Shown here piece by piece: positions 1-11,129 of a stretch of DNA of 64,000 nucleotides. The notes beneath the pieces were generated by a model that was given only the letters and a program-made list of their open reading frames with translations, did not search any database and was not told the DNA's origin. Source of the stretch: Melastoma dodecandrum (taxonomy: Eukaryota; Streptophyta; Magnoliopsida; Myrtales; Melastomataceae); assembly GCA_029817715.1 (NCBI GenBank), contig JARUPY010000539.1, positions 7,415,501 through 7,479,500 on the forward strand. Direction: 5' to 3'. The position numbers were made by a program, and so were the translations under genes. Numbering within the stretch: position 1 is the first letter of the stretch; each line of letters starts with the position of its first letter.

Positions 1-128
1 CGCTGCGCCTTGACACCCGAGTCTTGACGTCGATCGGAGGAGCATAGAGGAAGCGGGCCTCGGATCCTCGTGTCGTCCGAACCGCCGTCGAGCGTCGCGA
101 AGTCACGGAAGGGCGCGTGTACAGTATG
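1..128 (+). repeat. Terminal fragment of an Ogre/Tat-like LTR
   Basis: GC-rich block whose order of short words (CGTCGA, GGGCCTCGGATCCTCG, CCGAACCGCCGTC, AAGGGCGCG, GTACA) follows the last 130 bases of the element E LTR that ends at 39872. It is cut by the window start. What follows is not the matching internal region, so this is a solo end or truncated relic. Confidence 0.6.
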
Positions 129-186
129 CAAAATCACATCCAAGTGAGTAGGTCTTGAAATAATATTCTTCTCGAATACCTGACGA

Positions 187-601
187 TCAAACAACATAAA
201 TCTCCTCGTAAACCTCAACCACATCAAAGCCCCTACCACCTATATGAAAGGCTTCTTCTAAAAGTTGACAGGTTAAAATATAAGTATCGTCGTACAAGTA
301 TGTCATAGCTCGAAGACATTCTCCTTCGTAAGAAACATCATACAAAGCACAGTAAAGGTGCTTGACTTCCGTCTCATATACCCATTTCTCGGTTGGCTCG
401 AAATGAATCATCCCAAATAAATTCAACGCGTCCACAGCTGAAGTACATTCTAGTTCCATATTGGTCAAAACACTCACGCAAAACTTCACAACCACATTCA
501 ATCGAATGATTCCTAAATTCTTCCGCGACACGACTCCATTTGTTCGACCTATACAACCGACTATCTGCTATCAACTGAGCATTGCTACGCGGCCTATTCA
601 T
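187..601 (-). pseudogene. Decayed transposon-associated ORF (plant transposon-protein-like domain)
   Basis: Two overlapping minus-strand frames (601-374 and 531-187) look like one reading frame broken by a frameshift. The second frame has the pattern W..ETEVKHLYCAL, then a short strand pair and LLEEAFHI, which resembles the core of the large plant family called putative plant transposon protein, also seen in the 604-aa ORF of element F. It lies just beside the LTR fragment at 1-128, in line with retroelement debris. No intact start-to-stop gene is present. Assignment is by eye and weak; an unrelated decayed host gene is possible. Confidence 0.3.
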
Positions 602-1818
602 CTATTGTGTACGACATATGTTCGGTTGTCCTACTAGCTTGGAACTTGATGATACATTTGATCGTTGACGGCCACGGGCAAGCTTCAATGTAGACTCCAT
701 TTTCAGAGTCAGTATGTCAATTCAAACAACAGGAATCCAACATTTAAAAAACAAAACACAAAGATCCAATACCTTCTACCTGTGCCGCCAAACCAGGTCT
801 CCAAAGTCGCTAAAGGGGCGCGTGGACGAAGAATTTACCTAGTCCGAGAAGAGCGGTATCCGTGACGGAGTGTGCGGGTCTCCAAGGTCGCAACAAAGCG
901 TGCTCTCTAATATCAACGAATTGTTTGGCCCTCCGACGTCTGCGGGTCTCCAAGGTCGCAACAAAGCGTGCTCTCTAATATCAACGAATTGTTTGGCCCT
1001 CCGACGTCGAAGAAATTTCAGATGACGACCTGCCTAAGGGTGATGAATCAGGAGATGCGGCAGGACTTCTTGCTGCAGGCCGGATAAGTTCCTATTCAGT
1101 GATGAATGGATGTGATGTCCCGAACGAACAGAGGCAACGATGTGAGGTCAGTATTAGGGTTAAGGGAAAAAAAAATCCCAAACCACAATCCAAATTTATC
1201 AAACGGGGAAATGTTTTCTTTTTCTCATTTTTTTTATTTAACTTGGTGACACTTGGTCGAACGCCAAACTCCTCACGATCGACCGCAGTCTTAAAAAGGC
1301 GAAAAAATAAAATAAAATAAATCACGGAAGATTAGCCATTTCCGAGTAGTGGAGATTCAATAATTTCAGTAGTAGACAATTAAAGCTAATTATTTTGAAG
1401 CTCAAAATAATCATGATAGTTTGTGCCTGATTATTCTGTTGAATGAAGCTTCTAATTTATTATGTAAGATGCAGCTCTCAAAGGATACGAAAAATTTACG
1501 AACAATAAGATTATTTTAAAAAATATTTAGTACTAAATAAAACATAGAATAAAAAAAAATGTGATTACTTCTGTGTTTATCATTTTAAGAGTAATTTATG
1601 TTATGGTTTACTAGAATTTTACAACGCATTTGATTATTGGTGGAAATGTACGAGGAAGAATAAATTCGTATTCCAATTATTTATGGTTTCTTTAATAAGA
1701 AATCGTTGCAAAGCTTGCATACTTTCATTTCTTGATTATTTCGGAAGAATGAAACAGGGCCTCAGAATTACACTCCCACAGAAATGTCACTTGTCCTGTC
1801 ATTCGCTTCGTTTGCAAT
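602..1818. other. Intergenic, no gene recognised
   Basis: Moderate GC up to about 1100, containing the 68-bp duplication listed separately, then increasingly AT-rich. Short ORFs on both strands show no recognisable domain. Confidence 0.6.
873..1008. repeat. Perfect tandem duplication, 2 x 68 bp
   Basis: Bases 873-940 and 941-1008 appear identical, starting TGCGGGTCTCCAAGG and ending CCCTCCGACGTC. Identity over the full unit points to a recent duplication or an assembly artefact. Confidence 0.9.
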
Positions 1819-2358
1819 TCATTCAGCTCCATGGTGAGATTCCACCTCCCGGATAAGTTTCTCATAGATAATCAAGTATGATACCGGGAGGGCGACAGAC
1901 TCGCTTATTTTCAAAGTCGTAGCTCCAGGTCACTCTGCTCTTTCCGTCGGCCTTAGCGCTTGCTTTCATTACGATTTTGAAGCTCTTGAACTCCTTCAGA
2001 ACATCCCCTTCAATTATGTCCATGGTCACGGACTTGTCCTCATCGTCGAAGGAAACCTTGTCCTTCGCCATCCGCGACTTCCCATCTGCTTTTAATTTAT
2101 CAGTCGGTTTAAACCAGTGGCCGAAGTCTCAAGCATGCTTAGCAAACACTTTGAGATGGTTGTTTGTTTATTACCTAAGGTGTAGGTCCAGAGCTTGACG
2201 GCCCCGTCGGAGCCCCAGTCACCTTCGTGGACCTCAACACTATGGATAGATCCAGAGATGCCCGGGAGGAGGTGAGCTTGTGTCCTCCACTGGTTGTAGA
2301 ACTTCTCCGCGGATGAACTGATGTCGAGCGAAATCGAGAGCGAGCCCCAGAGCGACAT
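1819..2358 (-). pseudogene. MLP-like (Bet v 1 family) gene with frameshifted C-terminus
   Basis: Major latex proteins are cytosolic Bet v 1-fold proteins with a hydrophobic cavity that binds small ligands. Exon 1 (2358-2175) starts at the usual MSLWGSLS and contains the family motif VEVHEGDWG. A GT donor and AG acceptor give exon 2 starting at 2085 (DGKSRMAKDKVSF). The phase-1 intron position matches the intact paralogues at 10.4 and 25.6 kb. Exon 2 hits a TGA at 1862-1864 before the final helix. The missing helix (YEKLIREVESHH) is present one frame over and ends at 1819-1821, so a single small indel near 1862-1868 breaks the gene. The truncated protein would lack the long C-terminal helix that closes the ligand pocket. 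A sequencing error in a live gene is the main alternative. Confidence 0.85.
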
Positions 2359-2433
2359 GCTTTCTTGATATGGTCTGAGCGAGAGAAGAATATCATCAAA
2401 TATGGAAGTCAAATTGCTATGTTCAAGTCACTC

Positions 2434-2441
2434 TTTAAATA
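2434..2441 (-). promoter_or_regulatory. TATA-like box of the frameshifted MLP gene
   Basis: TATTTAAA on the minus strand, about 75-80 bases upstream of the ATG at 2358, at a sensible distance for a short 5' leader. Confidence 0.4.
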
Positions 2442-2871
2442 GAAAAGAAAAAGAAAGAAAAAGATCGCGTTGCTCTTGCCGGCAATAATACTAAATTCTT
2501 ACCTTATCAGTTGTCCTAGCCAATGGTTGAGGGATACGGATAAGGTTCTGGTTAGAGTGTTTTTCTTTCCAAGAAAAAGAAAGAGACGAGTTCTTTCTGA
2601 CGCACTAGTTTAAGCTCTGACTATTTTTAACGTTTAACGTTATCACACGTACTAATGGCGATCATTTACGCTTAATTAAACTGTTTCTCTTGTTGATGAG
2701 TTATCATCATAGAGTTGTTTTGATGATGTCGGACTCATGGGCTTAAGTTTTTTTTGTCAAGTTTGGGCCGGAAGGAGATTGGTGAAGTCATTTCATTTGT
2801 TCCATTGAGTGAAGAGCATGGGAATCTCATTTCTTTGATGTTTATTCAACGAAACTGAACACCCGGCCGTT
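2442..2871. other. Intergenic, nothing recognised
   Basis: AT-rich DNA between the MLP upstream region and the target duplication of Copia element A. No ORF or repeat of note. Confidence 0.6.
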
Positions 2872-2876
2872 AGGTG

Positions 2877-3256
2877 TGTTGGGGCTTATGTGTGTAGGAT
2901 TGGATAGGAAGAGAGAAGGTGCTAGCAGAATATAGGTTCTATACTGTTGACGACCTTCTGTAGAATAGAGGAAACCTTCTGTAGAGCAACTGCACCTACA
3001 AAATGTATATTGGAGTGTTTTGGCTACGGAAATGATTTCTCTTTCTTACAACTTTTTTCTTACTCTCTTACATGAAATGTCTACACGTCTTTTTATATAT
3101 AGGGAAGAGTAGGAAACTCAAATGACAATAGAAGCCGACATATTTAATGACAGATTTAATAGCCTACTTAAATGTCTCACTTAATGCTCTACTTAATGGC
3201 TTTTCCGTTACTAACTTTAATACCCCATTAACTTTGATCATAAATTACCTTCAACA
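2877..3256 (-). repeat. 3' LTR of Copia A
   Basis: 380 bp, TGTTGGGGCTTATG to ACCTTCAACA. It matches 7358-7734 along its whole length with scattered substitutions and small indels. Confidence 0.95.
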
Positions 3257-3264
3257 CCCCTCTT
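3257..3264 (-). other. Polypurine tract of Copia A
   Basis: Minus strand AAGAGGGG directly abuts the 3' LTR, the expected plus-strand primer position. It overlaps the pol stop codon region. Confidence 0.8.
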
Positions 3265-6200
3265 AATTTATGATCTTCAAGAAGTCTTTGAATGTCTCGA
3301 ATTTCTCAGAAGGCACCGCCTTTGTAAGAACATCTGCGGGTTGATCATGGGTGCTGATGAACTCTAGACGAATCTCCTCCTGCGAAACCATCTCTCTTAT
3401 GAAATGATGACGAAGTTCTATATGCTTCGATCTTACATGGAAAACTGGATTCTTGATCATAGCAATTGCAGATTGGTTATCACAGAAGATAGTTGTTGGC
3501 TCGTCCACCTTCTGCTATAATTCTAGAAGTAACCTTTTGAGCCAGACAACTTCTCTTATTGCTTCATTTGATGCGATGTACTCAGCTTTTGCAGATGAGA
3601 GGGCAATGGTGCTTTGCTTCTTTGAACTCCATGAAATGGGTTTTGTTCCAATGCAAAACAAGTATCTTTATGTCCTTCGGCGATTATCCAAGCTTCCTGC
3701 CCAATCACTATCTCCATAACCCACTAGATCATCCTTTAGCTCTTTTGTATACTTCAGTCCGACCTTCTGTGTGCCTTTTAGGTAGCGTAGAACCCATTTT
3801 GCTGCTGTGAAATGAGTTCTACTAGGGTTGCTCATGAATCTAGACAGCAAACTCACAGAATAAACAATATCAATCCGAGTGTGAGTGAGATAGATAAGAG
3901 AACCAACCAGGCTTCTGTAGATCTTCGAGTCAAAGCCTTCTGTAGAATCTTCCTTCTGTAACTTCTCATTGAGTGACATTGGAGTAGAAATTGTTTCGCA
4001 TTCTCCATACGAAACTTCTTCAACAGATCCACTATGTACTTCTCTTGAGAAATGAAAATCTCTCATTTCTTCTGCTTCACTTAAAATCCGAGAAAGTACT
4101 TCATCAAGCCAAGATCTGTCATCTCAAACTCTTCTATTGGCTTCCTTAAACTTCTGTAGCAAGCTTCTGCTGGTGTTAGTGTAGATCAAATCATCCACAT
4201 ACAGACATGCTATTAGAAAATCAGGACCAACCTTCTGTATGTATAACGACGGTTCTACCGAGCTTCTGGAGAATCCTTTCTTCTGTAGGTAGGAATCAAT
4301 TCTGCAATTCCATGCTCTTGGTGCTTGCTTCAAACCATGTAAAGCCTTATGTAGTCTGTAGACTTTGTCTTCTGTGCCTTTCATCACGAATCCTTGTGGT
4401 TGCTCTACGTAGACTTCTTCTTCTAGTACTCCATTCAAAAATATTGACTTGATATCAAGCTGGAATACTTCAAGCTCCTTCTATGCTACAATGGCTAGAA
4501 CAGCACTGATTGTCTTCATCCTTGCTACAGAAGCAAAAGTTTCTGTAAAATCAACGCCGGGCTTCTGTGAATAGCCTTTTGGTACGATTCGAGCTTTATG
4601 CTTCTACACGCTTCCATCTTCATTATACTTGGTCTTGTAGACCCATTTCAAGCCGATAACTTTCCATCTTCACGTGTCATTCTTCTCAATAGAAGTCATC
4701 TCCTTCTTCATGGCATTTCTCCATTTTTTTTCTTTGGCTGCCTCCTCAAAGTTTTGTGGTTCAAATGCAGCAAGAGCAAAGTTAGCTTACTCATAAATTT
4801 CAGTGAATGATCGATACTTCATCAGTGGCGTATCTCCAATAGGACCATTTGCTTTTGGAATGGTTCTAGAGGAACTAGCTTCTATTGTTCCTTTGGGATT
4901 CTGTACTGTAACTTCTGTTGCTGCTTCTGTTGTTCTAATAGGGTTCTGTATAGATGTTTTTGCTACTATTTCTGTATACTGGAATATCTGAGTCATAAAA
5001 GTCTCTTCTTGTCACTTTCAAGTTGCAAGTTCGTCAAAGATAACATCTCTCGATAGAACTAACTTGTCAGTATTCGGATTATACAGGCGATATCCCTTCG
5101 ATTCATCACTATATCCGATGAAAATCAACTTATCACCTTTCTCATCAAACTTTTCTCTTCCTTGAGAAGGTGTGAGTGCATATCCAATACATCCAAATAC
5201 TTTCAAATGATTTACCACGGGCTTCCTTCTATGCCACGCTTCATATGTGCCTTGTCCCTAACTGCTTTTGTAGGGGATCTGTTCAGAAGGTAGGTAGATG
5301 TGTTAGCAGCTTCTGCCCAAAATTTGTTGAGTAGACCTTTACCTTTCAGCATGCTTCTGGCCATCTCCACTATGATTCAGTTCTTTCTTTCTGTGACTCC
5401 ATTCTGCTGTGGAGAATAATGCACAGTCAACTGTCTTTGTATCCCCTTATGTTGGTAATAGTCCAAGAATGGTCTCGACAGAAACTCTCCTCTGCGATCT
5501 GTCCTCAAGGTCTTAATCATGTATCCACTTTGATTTTATGCAAGTTCTTTGAACTTCATAAAGGTGGCGAAAGCATCCGACTTCCTCTCAAGAAAATAAA
5601 CCCAAATCATTCTATTATAGTCATTTACGAACAACAAAAAAGTATCTTATGTTACCAAGAGACGGAGTTTGAGTCGGTCCACAAATATCTACATGAACCA
5701 GCTCGAGAGGGGCTTGAGCTCTCCATGATGTGTTTGGGAATGGAAACGATGATGCTTTCCGAAGACACATCCCTCACAGACGTCACCTTCTGTAACTTAT
5801 ATAGAAGGTAGTCCTACCACCATATCCTTCTGTTTCAATAGAGCTAGACCTTTTCTGTTCAAATGTCCATACCTTAGATACCAAAGATGAGAATCATCTA
5901 CAACCTCAGTTTTGAGAACCACATTGCTGCAAGGAGTCATCTTTAATGGGAACAAATTGGTGAATGTCATCTTCATGACCGCTTCTGTCCGTTATCTCAC
6001 ATTGACCTTCTGCAAAAACCAACTTGTATCCATTTTTCATCATTTGTCCCACACTTAGTAGGTACTGTGCGATTTTCGGAGTGTAGAAGACGTCGTGCAT
6101 CCTCTTCCATTGACTTAAAAGTGAAATAACACATTTACCTTCTATCTTTAACTTCTTACTATCTCCAAGTTCCAAGAGAGAGTTATATTTCTCATCAAGC

Positions 6201-7331
6201 GCCACAAAGTTCTTCTTGATCCCTGTGAGATGGTTACTACAGCCACTATCGAGGAACCATATCTCATTCATATCTTGTACGATGTTAGATGAAGAGTAGA
6301 AAACTTTAGAATGTTCATCTTCCTTAGAGAAATTTACCGAGCTTCTGTCATCATGCTTCTATTCATGCTTTTGCTCTTTATCTTTATACCAACAATCACG
6401 ATCTGAATGAGTTGAGAACTTGCATCTCCTACATCGAAGACGACAATCTTTTGTTTCATGATTATTCTTTCTATAGATGCGGCATCCTGCTTCTGCTTCT
6501 CCATGACCGCTTCTGTGCTGACCTTCTGGTGGTCCTTCTGCATAGCCTCTACCTCTGCCACGAGACCGACCTCTACGTCCTCTGCCGTAGGACTTCTATT
6601 GTTTCCAAAACGTTCTTGCTTCTACTCAGAAACATTCAACTTCGCTTGAAATGCTTGCTTCACCGGGGTTATGTACTTGCTAACCCGTTTCTCATGGGCT
6701 TCTAGAGAACACATCAATTCATGGATGGAAACTTCTGTGAGATCCTTCATCTCTTCAATCACTGTTACCACTTACTCAAACTTCTGTGGCAAGCTTCTGA
6801 GGATTTTCTCCACGTCTTTTCGATCCGGAACAACTTCTCTGCAACTCTTCAATTGATTGACGATCTCCACGATCCTTGAGAAGTAGTCTTTAATGTTTTC
6901 TGTGTCTTTCATGGATAGATTATCGAAGTCTCTCCAAAGGTTCTGCAGCATTATAGAGATCACCTTATGTGACCCTTTGAACTCCTTCTTTAGGACCTCC
7001 CACGCTTCATTCACCTTCTTCAGGCCGAATATCCTTGGATAGATGGTCTTGCTCACGGATTGTTACAGAATCCGCAGAGCCATGGCTTCATCATAACATT
7101 CTCCTTGTACACCTTCTGCTCATCTTCTGTGAGGTTAATGACACCTTCTGTGGAAGTGTTGTCACCTTCTGGTAGAGATTATTCGTAGCCTTCCTCCACC
7201 AGTTTCCATAGATCTTGCGAAAGGAAAATGGTCTCCATTTGAGAACTCCAATAGTCGAAGTGCTCACCGTCGAAGGTGGGAATTTGGTTAGGAGAAAAGG
7301 TGAGGAACATGTTGCCAACGGATGCAGACAT
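3263..7331 (-). pseudogene. Broken gag-pol polyprotein of Copia A
   Basis: The gag start is at 7331 (MSASVGNMF, then FDGEHFDYWSSQM) and a stop appears about 50 codons in. Frame-shifted gag continues (YPRIFGLKKVNEAWEVLKKEF, about 7050-6780). A CX2C-H-C zinc knuckle lies near 6420. Protease motif FLDSGCSNH is near 6250. Integrase lies at about 5900-5020, interrupted, ending with the GKPR-like segment KVFGCIGYA. RT at 4438-4124 keeps YVDDLIY. RNase H pieces are at 4066-3668 (SDWAGS) and 3508-3263 (CDNQSAI, ADVLTKA). At least half a dozen disruptions are visible. The sense strand is unusually rich in ACAGAAG (see findings). Confidence 0.9.
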
Positions 7332-7340
7332 GACCTTCTG

Positions 7341-7353
7341 CACTCTGATACCA
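7341..7353 (-). other. Primer binding site of Copia A (tRNA-iMet type)
   Basis: Minus strand TGGTATCAGAGTG, a few bases inside the 5' LTR end, complementary to the 3' end of plant initiator methionine tRNA. Confidence 0.9.
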
Positions 7354-7357
7354 AATT

Positions 7358-7734
7358 TGTTGGGAGTTATGTGTGTAGGATTGGATAGGAAGAGAGAAGG
7401 TGCTAGCAGAACATAAGTTCTGTACTGTTGACAACATTCTGTAGAATAGATGAAACCTTCTGTAGAGCTGCTGCACCTACGAGGAATGTCTATTGGAGTA
7501 TTTTGGCTGCGGAAATGATTTCTCTTTCTTATAACTTTTTTTTTACTCTCTTACATTAAATTTTTACCCGTCCCTTTATATATAGGGAAGAGTAAGAAAC
7601 AAAATTGACAAACCGACATATTTAATGAAAGATTTAATAGCCTACTTAAATGTCTCACTTAATGCTCTACTTAATGGCATTTCCGTTACTAACTTTAATG
7701 CCCCATTAACTTTGATCATAAATTACCTTCAACA
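7358..7734 (-). repeat. 5' LTR of Copia A
   Basis: 377 bp direct copy of 2877-3256. Contains a TATATATAGGG stretch (both LTRs) that could serve as a TATA box, and paired CTTCTGTAGA words. Confidence 0.95.
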
Positions 7735-7754
7735 AGGTGCACACACGAGGTATG

Positions 7755-8004
7755 TTAATTCACCAGAAGATGGCCGTTCGCATCGTTGGCGAATTTCTCT
7801 CGGAGGAGCGGGTGTGGAACTGGGGTCACTAAGCTTTCGCTCAGCTTCTCATTATCGGTCGTCCAAGTATCCATGCTCTCGTTCCATTTGGATTTAGGGC
7901 TTATCTCTCATACAATCTTGAAACTCTTTTCCTTCAGTAGATCTCCGTGGATGATGACAAACGAAATGTTAATGTTGGCATCGTGGAAGGAGACCTCCTC
8001 TTCG
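7755..8004 (-). pseudogene. MLP-like exon-2 relic
   Basis: A continuous minus-strand match to exon 2 of MLP genes: EEEVSFHDANINISF, then GDLLKEKSFKIV, a stop, then SPKSKWNES, TTDNEKLSES and FANDANGHLLVN with a terminal TAA at 7755-7757. The order and spacing equal exon 2 of the intact gene at 25.6 kb. One in-frame stop and the loss of exon 1 make this a pseudogene. It sits next to the insertion site of Copia A. Confidence 0.8.
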
Positions 8005-8904
8005 TGAGCTTATCGAGTCGAGAGTTCTTATTCTCTAACACGACTCGAATTATTACTGAAGTAGGTTGTACTTGGACTTGACTCGAATTCATCCGGTTTC
8101 ATTTCGAATATTCATTGATGCGATCTCGAGTAACTCACAAGTAGCTCGACTCATTTACAACCCTAGTCATGAACAAAGATGACATCATATCAATATTGTG
8201 GCCATAGCAATTGACGCTCTCATTGATATTTGTCATTTAAGTTAAGATAATATTTGAACATTTAAACGTGTGAAGGGAAATGAATAAAATTGGAGGCGAT
8301 TTCCTCCGAGGGAATACAATGTTTCGTGTTTGATGTTTGCACCTTTTTGTAAATAATTATGGCTCCTTGGCTTCAAGAAATTGATTTATGAAAATACATG
8401 TCTTCTTGTTTGAACACTAATCTTCGTGAAATAATGTCTCGTATGTCTCCATGTTTGTATAGATTTGAAATATGTGTGGGGAAAAAACATTTCATCCGGA
8501 AAACTTCAAAAAGTTTTTAACACCATTTTCTCTTTAAAACTGTTGTTGAAACATTTATTTTTACAGAGTAGACGTATTTGTGATTTTCACAACATCTAGA
8601 AGGATGTTTGTATTACTTCCTTGGCTACAAAATCATAGTGGGACAACTAATTCGTTAAAGAAAGCGACACATGTGAGACGAACATTTTCTTGCTAATTTG
8701 TTTGTGAAGACTGAGTTCGACCAAAAAAAAAAAAAAAAACTTAAAGAAGTAAATAATATCGTGATAGTTATGAATTTCATAAAAATTCCTTGACTCGTTG
8801 TCGTCGTTTTAGTTTGAAGCTTTTCACCATTTTTGTGAAAAAGTTTCCCTAACATTGTGGATTATTATTACTGCATCCCATACGCGTGTGCGGCACATAT
8901 ACTC
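8005..8904. other. AT-rich intergenic DNA
   Basis: No gene. Contains repeated GACTCGA words near 8030-8150 and an A-run of about 17 bases near 8725. Confidence 0.6.
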
Positions 8905-9210
8905 TTATATGGTGGGTGCATCCACCGGTATTTTATCTTGGTGGAGACTTTCAGCTTCTGGGTGACGTAGCCATCGGTGTCTTTGATTATTTTGGCGACA
9001 AAGATGGAGGTAATCGGTCAGATCAGGGTCACTCTCCTTGTACTTCTCTAAGACGATCTGAAGCTTGAAGCCCCTGTAGTCCCCCCTTCCAGAGTCACTC
9101 GGGGAACAACACTCTCGAAGGCCTTGTATTGCTCGAAGATAGTTCCAACCACAGCAACCCAGTTCCATAAGCCGGGAACTCGAGTTCTACGTCAGTCTCA
9201 GCCTTCCCAT
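8905..9210 (-). pseudogene. MLP-like exon-2 relic, second subfamily
   Basis: Starts after an AG acceptor with DGKAETDVELEF. It continues in shifted frames with AVVGTIFEQYKAFESVV, GFKLQIVLEKYKES and AKIIKDTDGYV. These segments line up with exon 2 of the intact gene at 10.4 kb (VGGHILEQYKTYKLV, KLQLVYEKFRDTD, LLKATDSYL). At least two frameshifts or stops are present and no exon 1 was found upstream to 9500. Confidence 0.75.
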
Positions 9211-9842
9211 CTTGGCGATGAGGGGGAGGAGTTAGTAGAATGATTTTCCTTTTCCTACTTGTAGGATGAATAACTATGTTTTTGTTTAATTTCAATTTAT
9301 AGAAAGAAAAGGCTTGAGCTCATTGCTATATCAATAACATCATAAGTGCATGATTTTTGAAACTTACGGAACAATAATATTAAATTCAAATCAATTGATT
9401 TCACTCTGTTGTTCTGCAGGTTCGAGCTTCGAGAGAATCCACCCAAAGCAAAAAAAAAACAAAAAAAATAAATAAAAAGGATTTGCTATGCTGTGATTTG
9501 TGTCGGCAAGGGGGGGGGGGGGAACCAAAGAACATATACAAAAGATGTATCGTGCCTCTCACTATGTGACGAATCAATCACGTGAATGCGACATGTTCTG
9601 TCGCGTGGCTTTTTATCGCCAACGTTCTGTGTCGTGATGATGAGGAAGTCGACGTTGTCCATGGGAAAGTTGTCTCGATCGGTTAAATCTAATTTGCTGG
9701 ACGAATAACATCTAAAATCAAGATGAGACATCTGATAATATCGTTTCATTCATTTTTTACTGTTTCGTATATTTGTGCGAAAAAATAATAGTGACTTCGT
9801 ACATTTGATTGGCTTGTACAAAGATTCGTTTTATTTTTCACA
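9211..9842. other. Intergenic, with a 13-base G run
   Basis: No gene recognised. A G13 homopolymer spans 9510-9522. Confidence 0.6.
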
Positions 9843-10118
9843 CATTATGAAACGGCCTATATAAAAAAAGTAATAAGTCCATTCAAATGAACGGTCCGTA
9901 CAAATGTACTAAGTTCATTTATTTGTTCAGAATGTTCAAAACGGCTCGTACAAATATACGAAGCCCCATTCTTTCTTTGTACATTACAAATCGGTCCGTA
10001 TAAAAATCTATGAAGCCCATTATATTTTTTCGTAACGTACGAAACAGCCGGTACAAATTTACGAATCACCATTCTACTTTTCGTGCAAATGTACGAAAGG
10101 AACTGAAGTACGAAAGGA
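9843..10118. repeat. Diverged tandem repeat, about 50-bp units
   Basis: About five units share the pattern AACGGYYCGTACAAAT, then TACGAAGCCCATT and a T-rich tail. Starts lie near 9846, 9889, 9940, 9988 and 10040. A short 17-bp echo (ACGAAAGGAACTGAAGT) ends the block. Confidence 0.7.
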
Positions 10119-10417
10119 ACTGAAGTAACCGCTCGCGCGGGAATAGCCTCTTCCCATTCTCCCGTGGAAGTGTCAAGAAAAATGTCGAGTAGAGTGAAGT
10201 GTTGCAACTCCATCAAATCGAGTCAAGTTCGAGCACATTACGAAGGAGAGGCTCCTTTTGTTGTACATAGTCATAACGCACTTATTCCATCTTAAAATCT
10301 TGTTACAGGGGCAAGTCCCGATATTCTCAGCTGCACCATACCCTTAATTATATTTCCGCCACCATATATCGTTGCAATAACAACCGCCCTCTGATAAATC
10401 CCACAGTCGTCGGCGTT

Positions 10418-10982
10418 TTAGTTCGAAGAACCCCGCTGCTTCTGGAATAGGTATGAATCGGTGGCTTTCAGTAGGTTGGTGAGGAAGTTAAGGTACTGAT
10501 CCGGCTCAAGATCAGTGTCCCTGAATTTCTCATAAACGAGCTGGAGCTTCACGAACCCGGTCCCGTCCTTCTCAAAGACCGTGTAAACTAGCTTATACGT
10601 CTTGTACTGCTCGAGGATGTGTCCGCCGACGGCCACCATCTCCATTGTCTTGTTCTGCTCGTCCACGACCACCCTCTCCTTGAATATCTCCTTTGCACCG
10701 CCCGGTTCTGGACTATGTCGTCGTTTGGTGATTCCCGCATTAAAAATATACAGGGGTGGAGTAAAAATGGGTAGGCTACCAGGCATACTTACCGACGCAG
10801 TATGTCCACGATTTGATGGAGCCAGTGGTGTACCCATCCCCTTCATGGATATCGAGGGCTTGCACAGTGTCTAGGGAGGCCGTGATGAAATGATGGGTCT
10901 CGTTGACGAGAAGATTGTAGAAGTCCTTGGCCGGGGACCGGAGCTCTATGTCAACCTCCAGCTTCCGTGCATCTACGCTCAT
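10418..10982 (-). CDS. MLP-like protein (Bet v 1 family), intact two-exon gene
   Basis: Exon 1 is 10982-10793 and exon 2 is 10707-10418. The donor reads TCG/GTAAGT and the acceptor CCAG/AACC. Splicing gives 159 residues, normal for MLPs. N-terminal MSVDARKLEVDIELRSPAKDF leads to the Bet v 1 beta strands and a motif ALDIHEGDGYTTGS that corresponds to the family HEGDW loop; here the Trp is replaced by Gly. The C-terminal helix LTNLLKATDSYLFQ is complete. MLPs bind small hydrophobic ligands in the cytosol and are often stress-induced; the ligand cannot be inferred. It belongs to a different subfamily from the gene at 25.6 kb and shares sequence with the relic at 8.9-9.2 kb. Confidence 0.85.
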
Positions 10983-11129
10983 TGTGTAAACGCAAAAAAT
11001 AGAGAAAAAGTCCGAAGGAGAAAACGCTCGATTATATCTCTACTTAAAGGTAGTGAACCCGGCACATCTAGTTACGGAGGTTGTCCACTCCTAGTTTTAT
11101 GGTACCAGAGATAAGAAGTAGTTGGAAGA

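Larger units (their letters stand above)
2877..7734 (-). mobile_element. Copia LTR retrotransposon A, full-length but inactive
   Basis: Structurally complete element of about 4.86 kb in minus orientation. It has two LTRs with TGTTG...CAACA ends, an initiator-tRNA-Met primer site next to the right LTR, a polypurine tract next to the left LTR, and flanking 5-bp target duplications AGGTG at 2872-2876 and 7735-7739. Domain order gag, protease, integrase, RT, RNase H is that of Ty1/copia, and the sequence style is Tork/TNT1-94-like. Gag and pol are broken by several stops and frameshifts, so it is non-autonomous now. The LTRs are about 90% identical by eye, so the insertion is not recent. It landed about 20 bp beyond the stop of an MLP exon-2 relic. 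Confidence 0.93.

Noticed and set aside
5419..5811. 130-codon plus-strand ORF
   Set aside because: Antisense of the broken Copia A integrase, whose motifs read on the minus strand.
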